Below, one piece after another: positions 9,653 to 18,169 of a stretch of DNA of 64,000 bases. Both the position numbers and the translations under genes were made by a program. The notes under the pieces were generated by a model that had not been told where the DNA came from, ran no database searches, and worked only from the letters and a program-made list of their open reading frames with translations. This DNA comes from Terriglobia bacterium (GTDB taxonomy: Bacteria > Acidobacteriota > Terriglobia > Acidiferrales > UBA7541): the NCBI GenBank assembly GCA_020072785.1, contig JAIQGG010000002.1:248001-312000 (forward strand), written 5' to 3'. Within the stretch, counting starts at the first letter, position 1; each line of letters begins with the position of its first letter.

Positions 9653-9952
9653 ATGAAGACAAAGGATAAGGGCCGGAAGTGGATGTGGTTTTTTCTGGTG
9701 GTTGGGGCAGGGTTGCAGTCGTACGCCGTGCGGGAACTGGTGACGGTGTTTGCGCTGTTTGCCGTGGGCTTTGCCGCGCTGGCGCTGGTGGCGGCGGGCG
9801 GATACGTGACGTACCGCGGGCTGGAAGCCGGAGTCGCGCAGGTGGCGCGGCTGGCTGCACCAGTGGTTGCCACAGTGCCGCGCGGGCTGGGTTTTGCGGA
9901 GGAGCTGGGCCGCCGTGCGATCGGCCGGCCAGGCTCGGAAGCGGCGCGGTAA
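9653..9952 (+). CDS. Small membrane protein of unknown function
   Basis: A 99-residue protein from the ATG at 9653, with a basic N-terminus (MKTKDKGRKWMW). One or two transmembrane helices follow (FFLVVGAGLQSYAVREL and VTVFALFAVGFAALALVAAGGYV), then an alanine-rich tail. The frame continues upstream, but that part is hydrophilic and unlike a protein N-terminus, and a GGAG lies about 13 bases before 9653. No family is recognised. It stands alone, convergent with the SDR gene. Confidence 0.55.
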   Translation: MKTKDKGRKWMWFFLVVGAGLQSYAVRELVTVFALFAVGFAALALVAAGGYVTYRGLEAGVAQVARLAAPVVATVPRGLGFAEELGRRAIGRPGSEAAR

Positions 9953-10034
9953 CGAGTTTCTACGGCCCGGCAGAGCAGGCTCCTTGGGATTGGCGTTCCG
10001 AGAGCTGAGACGTGCCGGTCGTGAATAAACAGTA

Positions 10035-10080
10035 AGAAGAAAAGAGGTCAATCGCTGCTCGCGGCGGTTGGCCTTCTTCT
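10035..10080. terminator. Possible bidirectional terminator between convergent genes
   Basis: An imperfect hairpin in which AGAAGA, AGG, CAA and CGC on the left pair with GCG, TTG, CCT and TCTTCT on the right around a TGCTC loop. On the minus strand the sequence after the stem is T-rich (TTTTCTTCTT), so it would best terminate the SDR transcript. It also lies downstream of the small membrane protein gene. Confidence 0.4.
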
Positions 10081-10124
10081 ATTGGGGCGGGTGATTTACG
10101 CCCAAGACCAGCCTGGACAGGGCG

Positions 10125-10907
10125 TCAGTAGAAGGCGGCGCCGCCGTCGACGTTGAGGGACTGGCCGGTGATGGCGCTGGACTGGCTGGAGCAGAGGAAG
10201 AGGGCGGCGCGGGCGATTTCCTCGGCGGTTTGCGCGCGGCCCTGCAGGAGGCCGTTCAGAAAACCCCGCAGTTGTTCTTCTTCGTTCACGCCCAGGCGCT
10301 TGGCGAGGTCCGCGCCGAGCTCCCGAGACATGCGCGTTTCGGTGACCGGGCCGGGGCAGATGGCGTTGACGCGCACGCCCTTGCGCGCGGCTTCGGCGGC
10401 GGTGACGCGGGTGAGGCCGAGCAGGCCGGCCTTGGCCGCGGCATAGGCCGAACCCCAGCTGAACGCGGCCTTCGCCGAGAGGCTGGACATGTTCAGGATC
10501 ACGCCGGAGCCGCGCGCATACATCTCCGGCAGGACGAGCTGGCTGAGGAGGAAGGCGCTGCGCAGGTGGACGTTGAGGACGGCGTCGAAAGCGGCCAGCG
10601 GGTAGTCCTCGACGGGGAGGACTGGGCCGTAGTGGCCGGCGTTATTGACGAGGATGTCGATCCTGGAGAATTGGGCGCGGGCGGCGGCGACGAGCTTTGC
10701 GCCGTCGGCTTCGCGCGTCAGGTCGGTGGTGGCGTAGGCGGCGCGGTAGCCGGCGCGGGTCAGTTCGCCGGTTGTGGCTTGGAGTTCCGATTCCGTGCGC
10801 GCAGTGAGGAAAACGGCGGCGCCTTCTTCGGCAAAGCGTCGTGCGATGGCGCGGCCGATGCCGCGGCTCGAGCCGGTGATGAGAGCGACCTGGTCTTGGA
10901 GAAGCAT
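10125..10907 (-). CDS. Short-chain dehydrogenase/reductase (FabG-like)
   Basis: A classical 260-residue SDR. It has the Rossmann glycine motif TGSSRGIG at residues 11-18, the NNAG structural motif at 88-91, catalytic Ser141/142, Tyr155 and Lys159 (YAAAK), and the conserved PGP turn after VRVNAICPG. The C-terminus SLNVDGGAAFY matches the FabG type. The Arg-containing end of strand beta2 (TART) suggests NADP(H) preference. The gene is isolated and convergent with the small membrane protein gene, so the substrate is not indicated; a general 3-oxoacyl or ketone reductase role is the safest description. Confidence 0.9.
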   Translation of the reverse strand: MLLQDQVALITGSSRGIGRAIARRFAEEGAAVFLTARTESELQATTGELTRAGYRAAYATTDLTREADGAKLVAAARAQFSRIDILVNNAGHYGPVLPVEDYPLAAFDAVLNVHLRSAFLLSQLVLPEMYARGSGVILNMSSLSAKAAFSWGSAYAAAKAGLLGLTRVTAAEAARKGVRVNAICPGPVTETRMSRELGADLAKRLGVNEEEQLRGFLNGLLQGRAQTAEEIARAALFLCSSQSSAITGQSLNVDGGAAFY

Positions 10908-11034
10908 GAGAAAGAGAGGATAGAGGCAAGGAACCAGGGAAGCAAGGAGGTAAGGAAGTAAGGAGAGAGAGGGCGCCGGAGCGAGGTTGTTCCGGACGCA
11001 GGGAGGCGTGCGCGGCGGGCAGCGGACTGGGGCG

Positions 11035-12771
11035 CTACCCGCGCGGTATGTCGGCGAGAGAGTTGTCGGTGGCCCGCCGGCCCCAGTGCTCGACGGGGGG
11101 CGCGTCGGGACCGATCTCGCGGAAGATGGCGCGCGCGCGTTTCAGGGCCTCGGCGATGTTGGGGCAGATATTCTCGCGGCCCACGTGCTCCTCGAATTCG
11201 GCCTGGTGCATGAGCCGCGCGGGCTGTTTCGGCGCGCCGCAGAGAATGAGGCCGCGCCGGGAAGCGTGGACCACGTCGGCGAAGTGCTCGAGGGCCTGCA
11301 ATCCGGTGGCGTCAATGGCGGTCATGTTGCGCAGGCGCAGGATGACGATGGGCGGAAGTTCCGCGACGCGGGAGATGACTTCCTCGAGCTTGTCGGTGGC
11401 CCCGAAGAGAAACGGCCCGTGAATGCGGAAGACGGCGACGTAGGGCGGAATGTCCTTGTCCTGGAGAATGTGCACGCGGCCCTTTTCGACGTACTCCGGG
11501 GTCACTTGGGAAACCGTGGTGGTCATGGTGACCTTGCGGATGAAGACCAGCGCGGCCAGGATCATGCCGGCTTCGACGGCCACGGTCAGGTCGGCGAAGA
11601 CGGTCAGGCCGAAGGTCAGCAGCCAGGTACTGATTTCCAGGCGCGAGAGCTTCAAAAGTTCGGGAATCTCCTGCCATTCGCCCATGTTGTAGGAGACGAC
11701 GAAGAGGATGGCGGCGAGCACGGAGAGCGGGATGAACTTGGCCAGGGGCGCGGCAAAGAGCAGCACGGCCAGCAGCGTCAGGGCATGAATCATGCCCGCG
11801 ACCGGTGTTTTCCCCCCGGAGCGGATGTTGGTGGCGGTGCGGGCGATGGCTCCGGTTGCCGGCAGGCCGCCGAAGAGCGGCGAAATGATGTTGGCCACGC
11901 CCTGTCCGAGCAGTTCGACGTTGGGGTTGTGCTTGTCGCCGCTCATGCGGTCGGAGACCACGGCGCTCATCAGCGATTCAATAGCGCCGAGCATGGCCAC
12001 GGTGATGGCCGGGGAGATGAGCGGGCGGATCAGATCCACGCGGAACGTGGGGAAGGCCAGATGCGGCAGGCCGGCGGGGATGCCGCCGAAACGCGTGCCG
12101 ATGGTTTCCACGGGCAGGTGCAGGGCCCAGACCGCGGCGGTGGCTGCGAAGAGCGCCACGATGTAGCCGGGAACTTTCTTGATGTAGCGGGCGAAGACGA
12201 TGATGAGGGCCAGCGCCGCGCAGGCCAGGGAGGTCTCCAGCACCGAAAAGGAGCGGAAATTGTGCGCCAGCGTTTCCATGCGCCCGAGGAAATCGCCGGG
12301 AACTTTGTCGACCTTCAGGCCGAAGAAGTCCTTGATCTGCGTGCTGGCGATGATCACCGCGATGCCGTTGGTGAAGCCCACGACGACGGGGCGGGGGATA
12401 AACTTCACGGCGGAGCCCAGACCGGTGGCGCCCAGAACGACCAGCAGGATGCCGGCCAGCAGCGTGCACATGTACAGGCCGTCGACGCCGTGGTGCAGGA
12501 CGATCCCGGAGATCACCACCACAAAAGCGCCGGTGGGCCCGCCGATCTGCATCTTGGAGCCGCCCAGCGCGGAGACCAGAAAGCCCGCCACCACCGCGCA
12601 ATAGATACCGGTTTGCGGGGGCATGCCCGAGGCGATGGCAAAGGCCATGGCCAGGGGCAGGGCAACCAGGCCGACGGTGACGCCGGCGATGAGGTCCGAG
12701 AAGAAGTCGCGCTTGGAATAGTTCCGGAGCGTTAGTACCGATTTAGGAAGCCACTCAGTCAGGTCGAACAT
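11035..12771 (-). CDS. SulP-family anion transporter with STAS domain
   Basis: A 578-residue SLC26/SulP carrier. The N-terminal motif (FFSDLIAGVTVGLVALPLAMAFA) and the PPQTGIYCAVVAGFLVSALGGS segment are characteristic, and IQIGGPTG-like sequence (MQIGGPTGAFVVVISGIV) marks the transport core. After about 10-14 membrane spans the last 130 residues form a STAS domain (PPYVAVFRIHGPFLFGATDKLEE, with IVILRLRNMTAIDATGLQALE). Members carry sulfate, bicarbonate or other anions with Na+ or H+. Substrate is not resolvable here. A sigma70-like promoter lies directly upstream on the minus strand. Confidence 0.93.
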   Translation of the reverse strand: MFDLTEWLPKSVLTLRNYSKRDFFSDLIAGVTVGLVALPLAMAFAIASGMPPQTGIYCAVVAGFLVSALGGSKMQIGGPTGAFVVVISGIVLHHGVDGLYMCTLLAGILLVVLGATGLGSAVKFIPRPVVVGFTNGIAVIIASTQIKDFFGLKVDKVPGDFLGRMETLAHNFRSFSVLETSLACAALALIIVFARYIKKVPGYIVALFAATAAVWALHLPVETIGTRFGGIPAGLPHLAFPTFRVDLIRPLISPAITVAMLGAIESLMSAVVSDRMSGDKHNPNVELLGQGVANIISPLFGGLPATGAIARTATNIRSGGKTPVAGMIHALTLLAVLLFAAPLAKFIPLSVLAAILFVVSYNMGEWQEIPELLKLSRLEISTWLLTFGLTVFADLTVAVEAGMILAALVFIRKVTMTTTVSQVTPEYVEKGRVHILQDKDIPPYVAVFRIHGPFLFGATDKLEEVISRVAELPPIVILRLRNMTAIDATGLQALEHFADVVHASRRGLILCGAPKQPARLMHQAEFEEHVGRENICPNIAEALKRARAIFREIGPDAPPVEHWGRRATDNSLADIPRG

Positions 12772-12785
12772 TTTTCGTCCCCAAA

Positions 12786-12814
12786 ATTATAACATCCGGA
12801 CCGCCTGTTGTGCA
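12786..12814 (-). promoter_or_regulatory. Candidate sigma70 promoter for the SulP gene
   Basis: On the minus strand TGCACA (12814-12809) and a perfect TATAAT (12791-12786) are separated by 17 bases. Transcription would start only about 8-10 bases before the ATG at 12771, leaving a very short leader that still contains GGGGA. Confidence 0.45.
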
Positions 12815-13002
12815 GGGCCGAGGCTGCGCGGCACGCAAGTAGGCATGGGGGAGGGCCGGGCGGAGGAAAGCGGAACGGAAGAGCTGGTCTACTACTGCGC
12901 CGGGAGGGGGGCCGGCGGGGCCTGCAGGCCGCGAAATGTAAAACACGGATGGCTCCCGGGAGCGGGTTTAAGGTATTATTCTTTTTTGTTTGCACCGCCA
13001 TT

Positions 13003-13980
13003 ATGACAAAGCAACCGACCGGGAAGAAGGACGGAAAAGTGCTGTTACGCGTGCGGCCGCGGGGATTCTGCGCGGGCGTGGTGCGCGCGGTGGATATCGT
13101 GGAGCTGGCGCTGGAAGCTTACGGCGCGCCGGTCTACGTACATCATGAAATCGTGCACAACACCTACGTGGTGGAGCAGTTGCGGCGGCGCGGCGCGATC
13201 TTCGTGGAGACGATCGGCGAGGTGCCGCACGGCGCGGTGCTGGTCTTCAGCGCGCACGGCGTGCCGCCCACGGTGCGCGACGAGGCCAAGGAGCGCTCAC
13301 TGCGGGTGATCGATGCCACCTGTCCTTTGGTCACCAAGGTGCATCTCGAGGCGCTAAAGTTCGCCCGCGAGAGGCGCACCATTATTCTGATCGGCCACAG
13401 AGACCACCAGGAGATCGTGGGCACTTCGGGCGAGGCCCCGGAGCAGACCATCGTGGTGGACTCCGTGGAAGCAGTGGACGCGCTGGAAGTGCGGGACCCG
13501 GAGCGGCTGGCGTTCCTGACGCAGACCACACTGAGCCTGTACGACACGCAGGAGATTGTCGCCCGGCTGCGCCAGCGCTTTCCGAAGATTTTGGGACCGG
13601 CGAGTGACGACATCTGTTACGCCACGCAGAACCGCCAGGAGGCGGTCGAGCAGGTGGCCAAGGATGTGGATCTGATCCTGGTGGTGGGTTCGCCGAACAG
13701 TTCGAATTCCAACCGGTTGGTGGAAGTGGCACAACGCCACGGGGTCAAAGCCCAGCTGATCGACTCGGCCACGGACATCGACCCTGCCTGGCTGGAAGGC
13801 GTGAAGGGCATCGGGCTGACTGCCGGGGCCTCGGCGCCGGAAGTGCTGGTGCAGCAGGTGAGCGACCGCCTGGCGGGGTTTGGCTTCACCGACCAGCGCG
13901 ACTTGAACTTGATCCGCGAAGATGTGCGCTTCACGCTGCCACCGGAACTGGCGACGATCGCGCCGGCGCCGCGGCGCTAG
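13003..13980 (+). CDS. ispH: 4-hydroxy-3-methylbut-2-enyl diphosphate reductase
   Basis: Last enzyme of the MEP isoprenoid pathway, reducing HMBPP to IPP and DMAPP with a [4Fe-4S] cluster. The three cluster cysteines are Cys23 (GFCAGV), Cys107 (DATCPLV) and Cys205 (DICYATQNRQ). The substrate histidines (VHHEIVHN, SAHGVPP) and the NSSNSNRL motif are present. Starting at the ATG at 13003 gives 325 residues, close to the family norm; an upstream extension in frame is basic and non-homologous. It stands alone, preceded by a T-rich leader. It supplies the isoprenoid units needed for the hopanoids implied elsewhere in the window. Confidence 0.96.
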   Translation: MTKQPTGKKDGKVLLRVRPRGFCAGVVRAVDIVELALEAYGAPVYVHHEIVHNTYVVEQLRRRGAIFVETIGEVPHGAVLVFSAHGVPPTVRDEAKERSLRVIDATCPLVTKVHLEALKFARERRTIILIGHRDHQEIVGTSGEAPEQTIVVDSVEAVDALEVRDPERLAFLTQTTLSLYDTQEIVARLRQRFPKILGPASDDICYATQNRQEAVEQVAKDVDLILVVGSPNSSNSNRLVEVAQRHGVKAQLIDSATDIDPAWLEGVKGIGLTAGASAPEVLVQQVSDRLAGFGFTDQRDLNLIREDVRFTLPPELATIAPAPRR

Positions 13981-14106
13981 GCGGGAGAAGAGATGGAAAG
14001 GTAGAAGCGTGGAACGGTTGCAGAGGTTTGGTTTTGCGGCAGGGATAGCCCGCAGGGACAGACCAGAGCGCGGGCGGCGGGGAACTACAACAATAAGGAG
14101 TGAACT

Positions 14107-15096
14107 TTGGCGGTTCGAATCGTCCGTCAGCCGAAGAAGATTGCCCTGATCGGGGCGCCCTCGAGCGCCGCGGCCTTCGCGCCGGGTTTGGAGAAGGCCC
14201 CAGCGGCGCTGCGCGCCGCGGGACTCATCGAGCGGCTGCAGTCCATCGGCTACGAGGTCACGGACCTGGGCGATTGCGCGCCGCGCCTGTTCGCGCAGGA
14301 CGACGAACATCCCCGGGCGCGCAATGCCGCCGAAGCGGTGGCCGGGCTGAACGATCTGCGGCTGCGCGTGGAGCAGGGAATCAAGATGGGCGCGCTGGCG
14401 CTGGTGCTGGGCGGGGACTGCGTGCAGAGCATGGCCGTGGTGGCGGGAGCGCGGCGCTATTACAAGCACGTCAATCTGCTGTGGCTGGACCGCGACGCGG
14501 ATCTCAATACCCCGGCGTCGACGCCTTCCGGGCGGCTGGACGGCATGGTCGTGGCGGCCTTCACGGGGCGCGGCGCACCCGAATTGGTGCGTTTCTGGGG
14601 CGAGCCGCCGCTGGTGCGCGAGGTGGACGTAACGCTGTTCGGCATCGAACGGCTGGATCCCGCGGAGCAGGAATTTCTAAACAGTTCGCCGATGCGCCGG
14701 GTTTTCGCCGTGGATGCGCAGCGCAAGGGCGTGGCCGCGGCGGCGGAGCAGGCCCTGCAGGAGATGCATGCCGACGGGCGCGACTTTGTCCTGCACTTCG
14801 ATGTGGACGTCATCGCCCAGGAGGAGCTGAGCGCCGTGCCGGTGGGCGGCTCCGGCGGATTCAACGCCGCGGACGTGAGCGAGGCCCTGCGCGTCTTCCT
14901 GGCGCACAAGCGAGTGCTGGGGCTGGACATCGCGCAGTACAATCCGGAAAAGGACGCCGATGGCGCGGGAGCCCGGCTCCTCGTGGAGCTGCTCGCCGAG
15001 GCCCTGGCCGCGCGTTTCGCAGCCCTGGAGCAGCCCGAGGCGCAGGCCGCCTCTCCCGCGGAGAACGGTCCCGGCGCCACAACGTCCGTTTCCTGA
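14107..15096 (+). CDS. Arginase/ureohydrolase-fold protein with altered metal ligands
   Basis: A 329-residue protein of the arginase-agmatinase-HDAC superfamily. The TTG start is supported by AAGGAG six bases upstream. The three metal motifs are recognisable but changed: GGDC (Cys105 where most family members have His), WLDRDAD (Asp130 where His is expected in DAHxD; Asp128 and Asp132 kept), and HFDVDV (Asp232 and Asp234 kept). Four of six metal ligands are therefore conserved. A GGDC variant may still bind metal with a different preference, or the protein may have another activity. No polyamine or arginine genes are adjacent to suggest a substrate. Confidence 0.8.
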   Translation: MAVRIVRQPKKIALIGAPSSAAAFAPGLEKAPAALRAAGLIERLQSIGYEVTDLGDCAPRLFAQDDEHPRARNAAEAVAGLNDLRLRVEQGIKMGALALVLGGDCVQSMAVVAGARRYYKHVNLLWLDRDADLNTPASTPSGRLDGMVVAAFTGRGAPELVRFWGEPPLVREVDVTLFGIERLDPAEQEFLNSSPMRRVFAVDAQRKGVAAAAEQALQEMHADGRDFVLHFDVDVIAQEELSAVPVGGSGGFNAADVSEALRVFLAHKRVLGLDIAQYNPEKDADGAGARLLVELLAEALAARFAALEQPEAQAASPAENGPGATTSVS

Positions 15097-15417
15097 AGCA
15101 GCGCTCGCGCTTTTCTCTTCCTTTCCTCGCGCCGTACCCAAACAGCGGCATTCGACAACGAAAAAAAAGCCAACTTTCCAATGCGTTCCTTGCAACGCCG
15201 GCCATGCGCTGAATTCCGCCCGGGAGTTAACCCGGATTTCTCACCAGGACGGATGCAAGATGCCGCAATGCCCGTACGGAGAGCGGTTGGAGAAAATTCT
15301 CCCGGTGGGATGTAAACCGACATTGCGCCGGGAGCGCCGGAACAGGCAATCGTGCTCGTGCTGCAGGGGGCGGGGCAAGCCCCGCCCCTACAGCGTGACT
15401 CTTGTGAGAAATGCAGG
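15097..15417. other. Intergenic gap with a palindromic repeat
   Basis: About 320 bases between convergent genes. It holds no supported gene. The only structure seen is the palindromic repeat at 15367-15391. Confidence 0.6.
15367..15391. repeat. Short palindromic dispersed repeat, copy 2
   Basis: GGGGCGGGGC at 15367-15376, loop AA, then its exact reverse complement at 15379-15388, followed by TAC. Same architecture as the element at 2004-2030. Confidence 0.7.
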
Positions 15418-16344
15418 TTAACGGCTATGCGGGGGCTGCGCGGCATCGGCGCGCTTGCGCCAGTAGCGGGCCAGGCCCATCCAGGAGAGATCGAGTCCGC
15501 CGTTGAAAATGTAGTGCGCCGCTTCGGCCGCAGGCAGTGCGCGCAGGATTTCGCCTTCCATCTGCTCGACAAAGGCCCGCGCCGCGGCAGCTTCGTCGGC
15601 GTGCGTGCGCAGCAACTCGCCCGCGAGTGCGGTCCACTCGCGCAGGCGCTCGCGATAGCGGGAGAGGTGGTCCGCGGCATCGCGCACGAAGCCGAAGTGC
15701 GTGAGCAATAGGCGTGCGGGGCGGCGCGCGGCGATGGCGTTGAGCGAGGCGTACCACAGTTCCATGTTGATATCCGGCGGGGGAGTGGCGGGGAGGATCA
15801 GCGCCTGGCCCTGAATGCGGATGCCCCCGGTGTCGCCGATGAACGCGACTCCTTCCAGGGAGTCGAAATAGCTGACGTGGTGCGAGGCATGACCGGGAGT
15901 GTAGACAACGTCCAGTTTGCGCGCGCCGAAGGCCAGCGTCTCGCCGCCTTCGAGGATGCGCAGATTTTCCTGCGGCACGGGCAGAAACTCGCCGAACAGG
16001 CGCTGGATATTTTCGCCGTAGAGGCGCTTGGCGCTGGCCATGAGCTTCGCAGGGTCGGCCAGGTGCGGCGCGCCGAGCTTGTGCACGTAGACCGCCAGCC
16101 GGGGGTTCTCGCGGAGGAGCGCGCCGGTGGCCGCCGCATGGTCCAGGTGGATGTGCGTGAGCAACACGGCGTTGAGATCGGCCACGGCCAGGCCGCGGGA
16201 ACGCAGTTGCGCGCGCAGCGTTTCCAGCGTGGCAGCGGGGCCGGGATCGACGAGCGCGCTATGCCCGTCGGATTCGAGCAGGCAGGCCGCGATGGAACGC
16301 GGGCGCCCGGTCCAGTTCAGATCAAGAAGGGTGATGGCGGCCAT
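15418..16344 (-). CDS. Metallo-beta-lactamase-fold hydrolase
   Basis: A 308-residue MBL-fold protein. The HxHxDH zinc motif is in LLTHIHLDHAAATG, with further ligands in YTPGHASHHVSY, FIGDTGG and LLTHFGFV. The start was set at the ATG at 16344 (MAAITLLDLNW); an in-frame upstream start adds 14 residues without homology. The C-terminal ~80 residues are helical with a Trp/Arg-rich end. Proteins of this kind hydrolyse thioesters, lactones or glyoxalase-type substrates. There is no neighbour that narrows the function. Confidence 0.87.
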   Translation of the reverse strand: MAAITLLDLNWTGRPRSIAACLLESDGHSALVDPGPAATLETLRAQLRSRGLAVADLNAVLLTHIHLDHAAATGALLRENPRLAVYVHKLGAPHLADPAKLMASAKRLYGENIQRLFGEFLPVPQENLRILEGGETLAFGARKLDVVYTPGHASHHVSYFDSLEGVAFIGDTGGIRIQGQALILPATPPPDINMELWYASLNAIAARRPARLLLTHFGFVRDAADHLSRYRERLREWTALAGELLRTHADEAAAARAFVEQMEGEILRALPAAEAAHYIFNGGLDLSWMGLARYWRKRADAAQPPHSR

Positions 16345-16531
16345 GACGAAACTAAAAGTATAACTCTTCCGCGGGATTGGGGGCAAAGCCCGCAGGCCCT
16401 GCCGGCAGGAAATCAGCGGCCGTCGCAGCTATGCGGCGCTGAGAGTCAGCGGAAAGATCGTTCCAGGCTCGAAAGCAGCCCAGCCCGCACGATTTCAGAA
16501 GGACCGAGGTACCGAATTGCAGGAGGGGACA

Positions 16532-16681
16532 ATGGAAAACCGCGGGCTTAGTTCCAAAACGGGAAAATATACCCTTGTAATCTTGTATTCCACACATAAA
16601 GAAAGATTTATATCGGTAATTGCGAGAGGACGGTTGACACTAGTTCCATTTTGGAATAGAAGAGGGTTAGTGCGACGGTAA
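16532..16681 (+). CDS. Possible 49-residue small protein
   Basis: An ATG at 16532 follows AGGAGGGG by 2-6 bases, an unusually strong ribosome site, and opens a 49-codon frame ending TAA at 16681. The product would be basic (about 12 Lys/Arg), beginning MENRGLSSKTGKYTLVILYS. Against it: the frame is short, is AT-rich and runs through apparent promoter elements and a TTCC/GGAA dyad. No homologue is recognised. It may instead be a leader region. Confidence 0.3.
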   Translation: MENRGLSSKTGKYTLVILYSTHKERFISVIARGRLTLVPFWNRRGLVRR

Positions 16682-16727
16682 CTAAACGATTGATTCTACG
16701 TTCGGTAATAAATATTCCGAAGTGGAA
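16552..16727 (+). promoter_or_regulatory. Three TTCC-N5/6-GGAA dyads upstream of the NtrC-type gene
   Basis: Dyads at 16552-16565 (six-base spacer), 16644-16656 and 16715-16727 (five-base spacers). The middle one lies inside a sigma70-like promoter spacer and the last overlaps the -24 region of a sigma54-like site. Repeated half-sites at this spacing are what a dimeric activator would bind. Confidence 0.4.
16634..16662 (+). promoter_or_regulatory. Candidate sigma70 promoter
   Basis: TTGACA at 16634-16639, a 17-base spacer, and TAGAAG at 16657-16662. The spacer contains a TTCC-N5-GGAA dyad. It would drive the NtrC-type gene from about 16669. Confidence 0.5.
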
Positions 16728-16738
16728 CCAAGGGTGCA
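16723..16738 (+). promoter_or_regulatory. Candidate sigma54 (-24/-12) promoter
   Basis: GG at 16724-16725 and GC at 16736-16737 are separated by exactly ten bases, in TGGAAC...TGCA context. The -24 side matches the TGGCAC consensus except for one base, while the -12 side is GTGCA rather than TTGC. Transcription would start near 16749, about 35 bases before the ATG at 16784. rpoN itself lies at 54716. Confidence 0.35.
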
Positions 16739-16783
16739 GTCATTTCCGATATGGGAGCCATCGGACAGAAGAAGGCGAGTGCC

Positions 16784-18169
16784 ATGAATGAAGAGATCCT
16801 CTCGCGGTGCGCGGCCCCGATGACCGTGCTGGTGGTGGACGACGAGCAAAGCACGCGCGAACTGTGCGCGACCGTGAGCGCGGAGTGCGGCATGAAGGTG
16901 CAGGCGGTGGGGAGCGCGGAGGAAGCGCTGGAGGTGCTGGAACAGTTTCCCGTGGACATTCTGCTGACCGACCTCAAGCTGCCGAATACCAGCGGCCTGG
17001 ATCTGCTGAAGCGCGTGCGCGGCCTGTACCCGCACACGGCGGTGCTGGTGCTCACGCAATACGGCTCCATCGAATCGGCCGTGGAAGCGACGCGGCTGGG
17101 CGCGGTGGATTACGTCACCAAGCCCTTTCATGTGGAAGAGTTGAAGGCGCGGCTGGAGCGCCTGGCCCGCGACTTGGAGCTGGACCAGGAGAACCGCCTG
17201 CTGCGCGAGCAACTGCGGACACGCCCGGGTTTCGGCGGGCTGATCGGCCTGACCCCCAAGATGCAGCGGGTCTTCAAGATGATCGAGCGGGTGAGCCAGC
17301 ACGAATATCCGGTGCTGATTCTGGGGGAGAGCGGCACGGGCAAGGAGCTGGTGGCGCGCTCCATCCACTTCTCCGGGCCGCGCAAGGACAAGCCTTTCGT
17401 GCCCGTGGACTGTTCCTCGCTGGTGCCCACGCTCATCGAGTCGGAGCTGTTCGGCTACGTCAAGGGCGCGTTCACCGGGGCATTCAACGCCAAGCAGGGG
17501 CTGCTGGAAGCCGCGAACACCGGCACGCTGTTTCTCGACGAGATCGGGGACATGCCCGTGGACATGCAGGCCAAACTGCTGCGCGCGCTGCAGGAGCGCG
17601 AGGTCAAGCCGGTGGGCTCGACGGAGCGCCGCTCCATCAACGTGCGCGTGATCGCCGCCACCAACCGCGACCTGGAGCAAGCCATCCGCAACGGGCAGTT
17701 CCGCCAGGACCTCTATTTCCGGCTCAACGTGGTGCAGCTGAAGCTGCCGCCGCTGCGCGAGCGCAAGAGCGACATCCCCATCCTGGTGACCAGTTTCCTG
17801 GAAAAATTCTGCGATCCGCAGCAGGCTCCGCGGACCATCTCCAACGACGCCCTGCAGCGGCTGATGGCCTACGACTGGCCGGGCAATGTGCGCGAGCTGG
17901 AAAACGCCATCGAGCGCGCGGTGGCTTTGGGTTCGGGACCGATCGTGCACGTCGCCGACCTGCCTTCCAATCTCATCTACCCCACGGGGGACCGCGCCCC
18001 GGAGAGGGAAGAGCTGCTGCCGCTGGAGGAGCTGGAGCGCCGGGCGATCCTGCGCACGCTGCGGCAGACGGGTGGCGACAAGCTGGCCACGGCGCGGCTG
18101 CTGGGCATCGGCAAGACCACGCTATATCGTAAACTCAAGCAGTACCACGTGGATCATTCCCCTCAGTAG
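16784..18169 (+). CDS. NtrC-type sigma54-dependent response regulator
   Basis: A 461-residue activator with three domains. The receiver (about residues 10-125) has the acidic pair VDDE, phospho-acceptor Asp63 in LLTDLKLP, and TKPF. The AAA+ domain (about 150-385) has Walker A GESGTGKE, the sigma54-contact loop GAFTGA and Walker B TLFLDEIGD. A Fis-type helix-turn-helix lies at the end (LATARLLGIGKTTLYRKLKQ). The ATG at 16784 follows GAAGGCGAG; another in-frame ATG at 16751 would add 11 residues. The hybrid kinase downstream is its likely partner. Targets are unknown, and the upstream dyads suggest autoregulation. Confidence 0.94.
   Translation: MNEEILSRCAAPMTVLVVDDEQSTRELCATVSAECGMKVQAVGSAEEALEVLEQFPVDILLTDLKLPNTSGLDLLKRVRGLYPHTAVLVLTQYGSIESAVEATRLGAVDYVTKPFHVEELKARLERLARDLELDQENRLLREQLRTRPGFGGLIGLTPKMQRVFKMIERVSQHEYPVLILGESGTGKELVARSIHFSGPRKDKPFVPVDCSSLVPTLIESELFGYVKGAFTGAFNAKQGLLEAANTGTLFLDEIGDMPVDMQAKLLRALQEREVKPVGSTERRSINVRVIAATNRDLEQAIRNGQFRQDLYFRLNVVQLKLPPLRERKSDIPILVTSFLEKFCDPQQAPRTISNDALQRLMAYDWPGNVRELENAIERAVALGSGPIVHVADLPSNLIYPTGDRAPEREELLPLEELERRAILRTLRQTGGDKLATARLLGIGKTTLYRKLKQYHVDHSPQ

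Noticed and set aside
10987-12735. A 582-codon plus-strand frame opposite the SulP gene.
   Set aside because: The minus strand encodes a complete SulP-STAS protein; the plus frame is Gly/Asp/His-rich without motifs.
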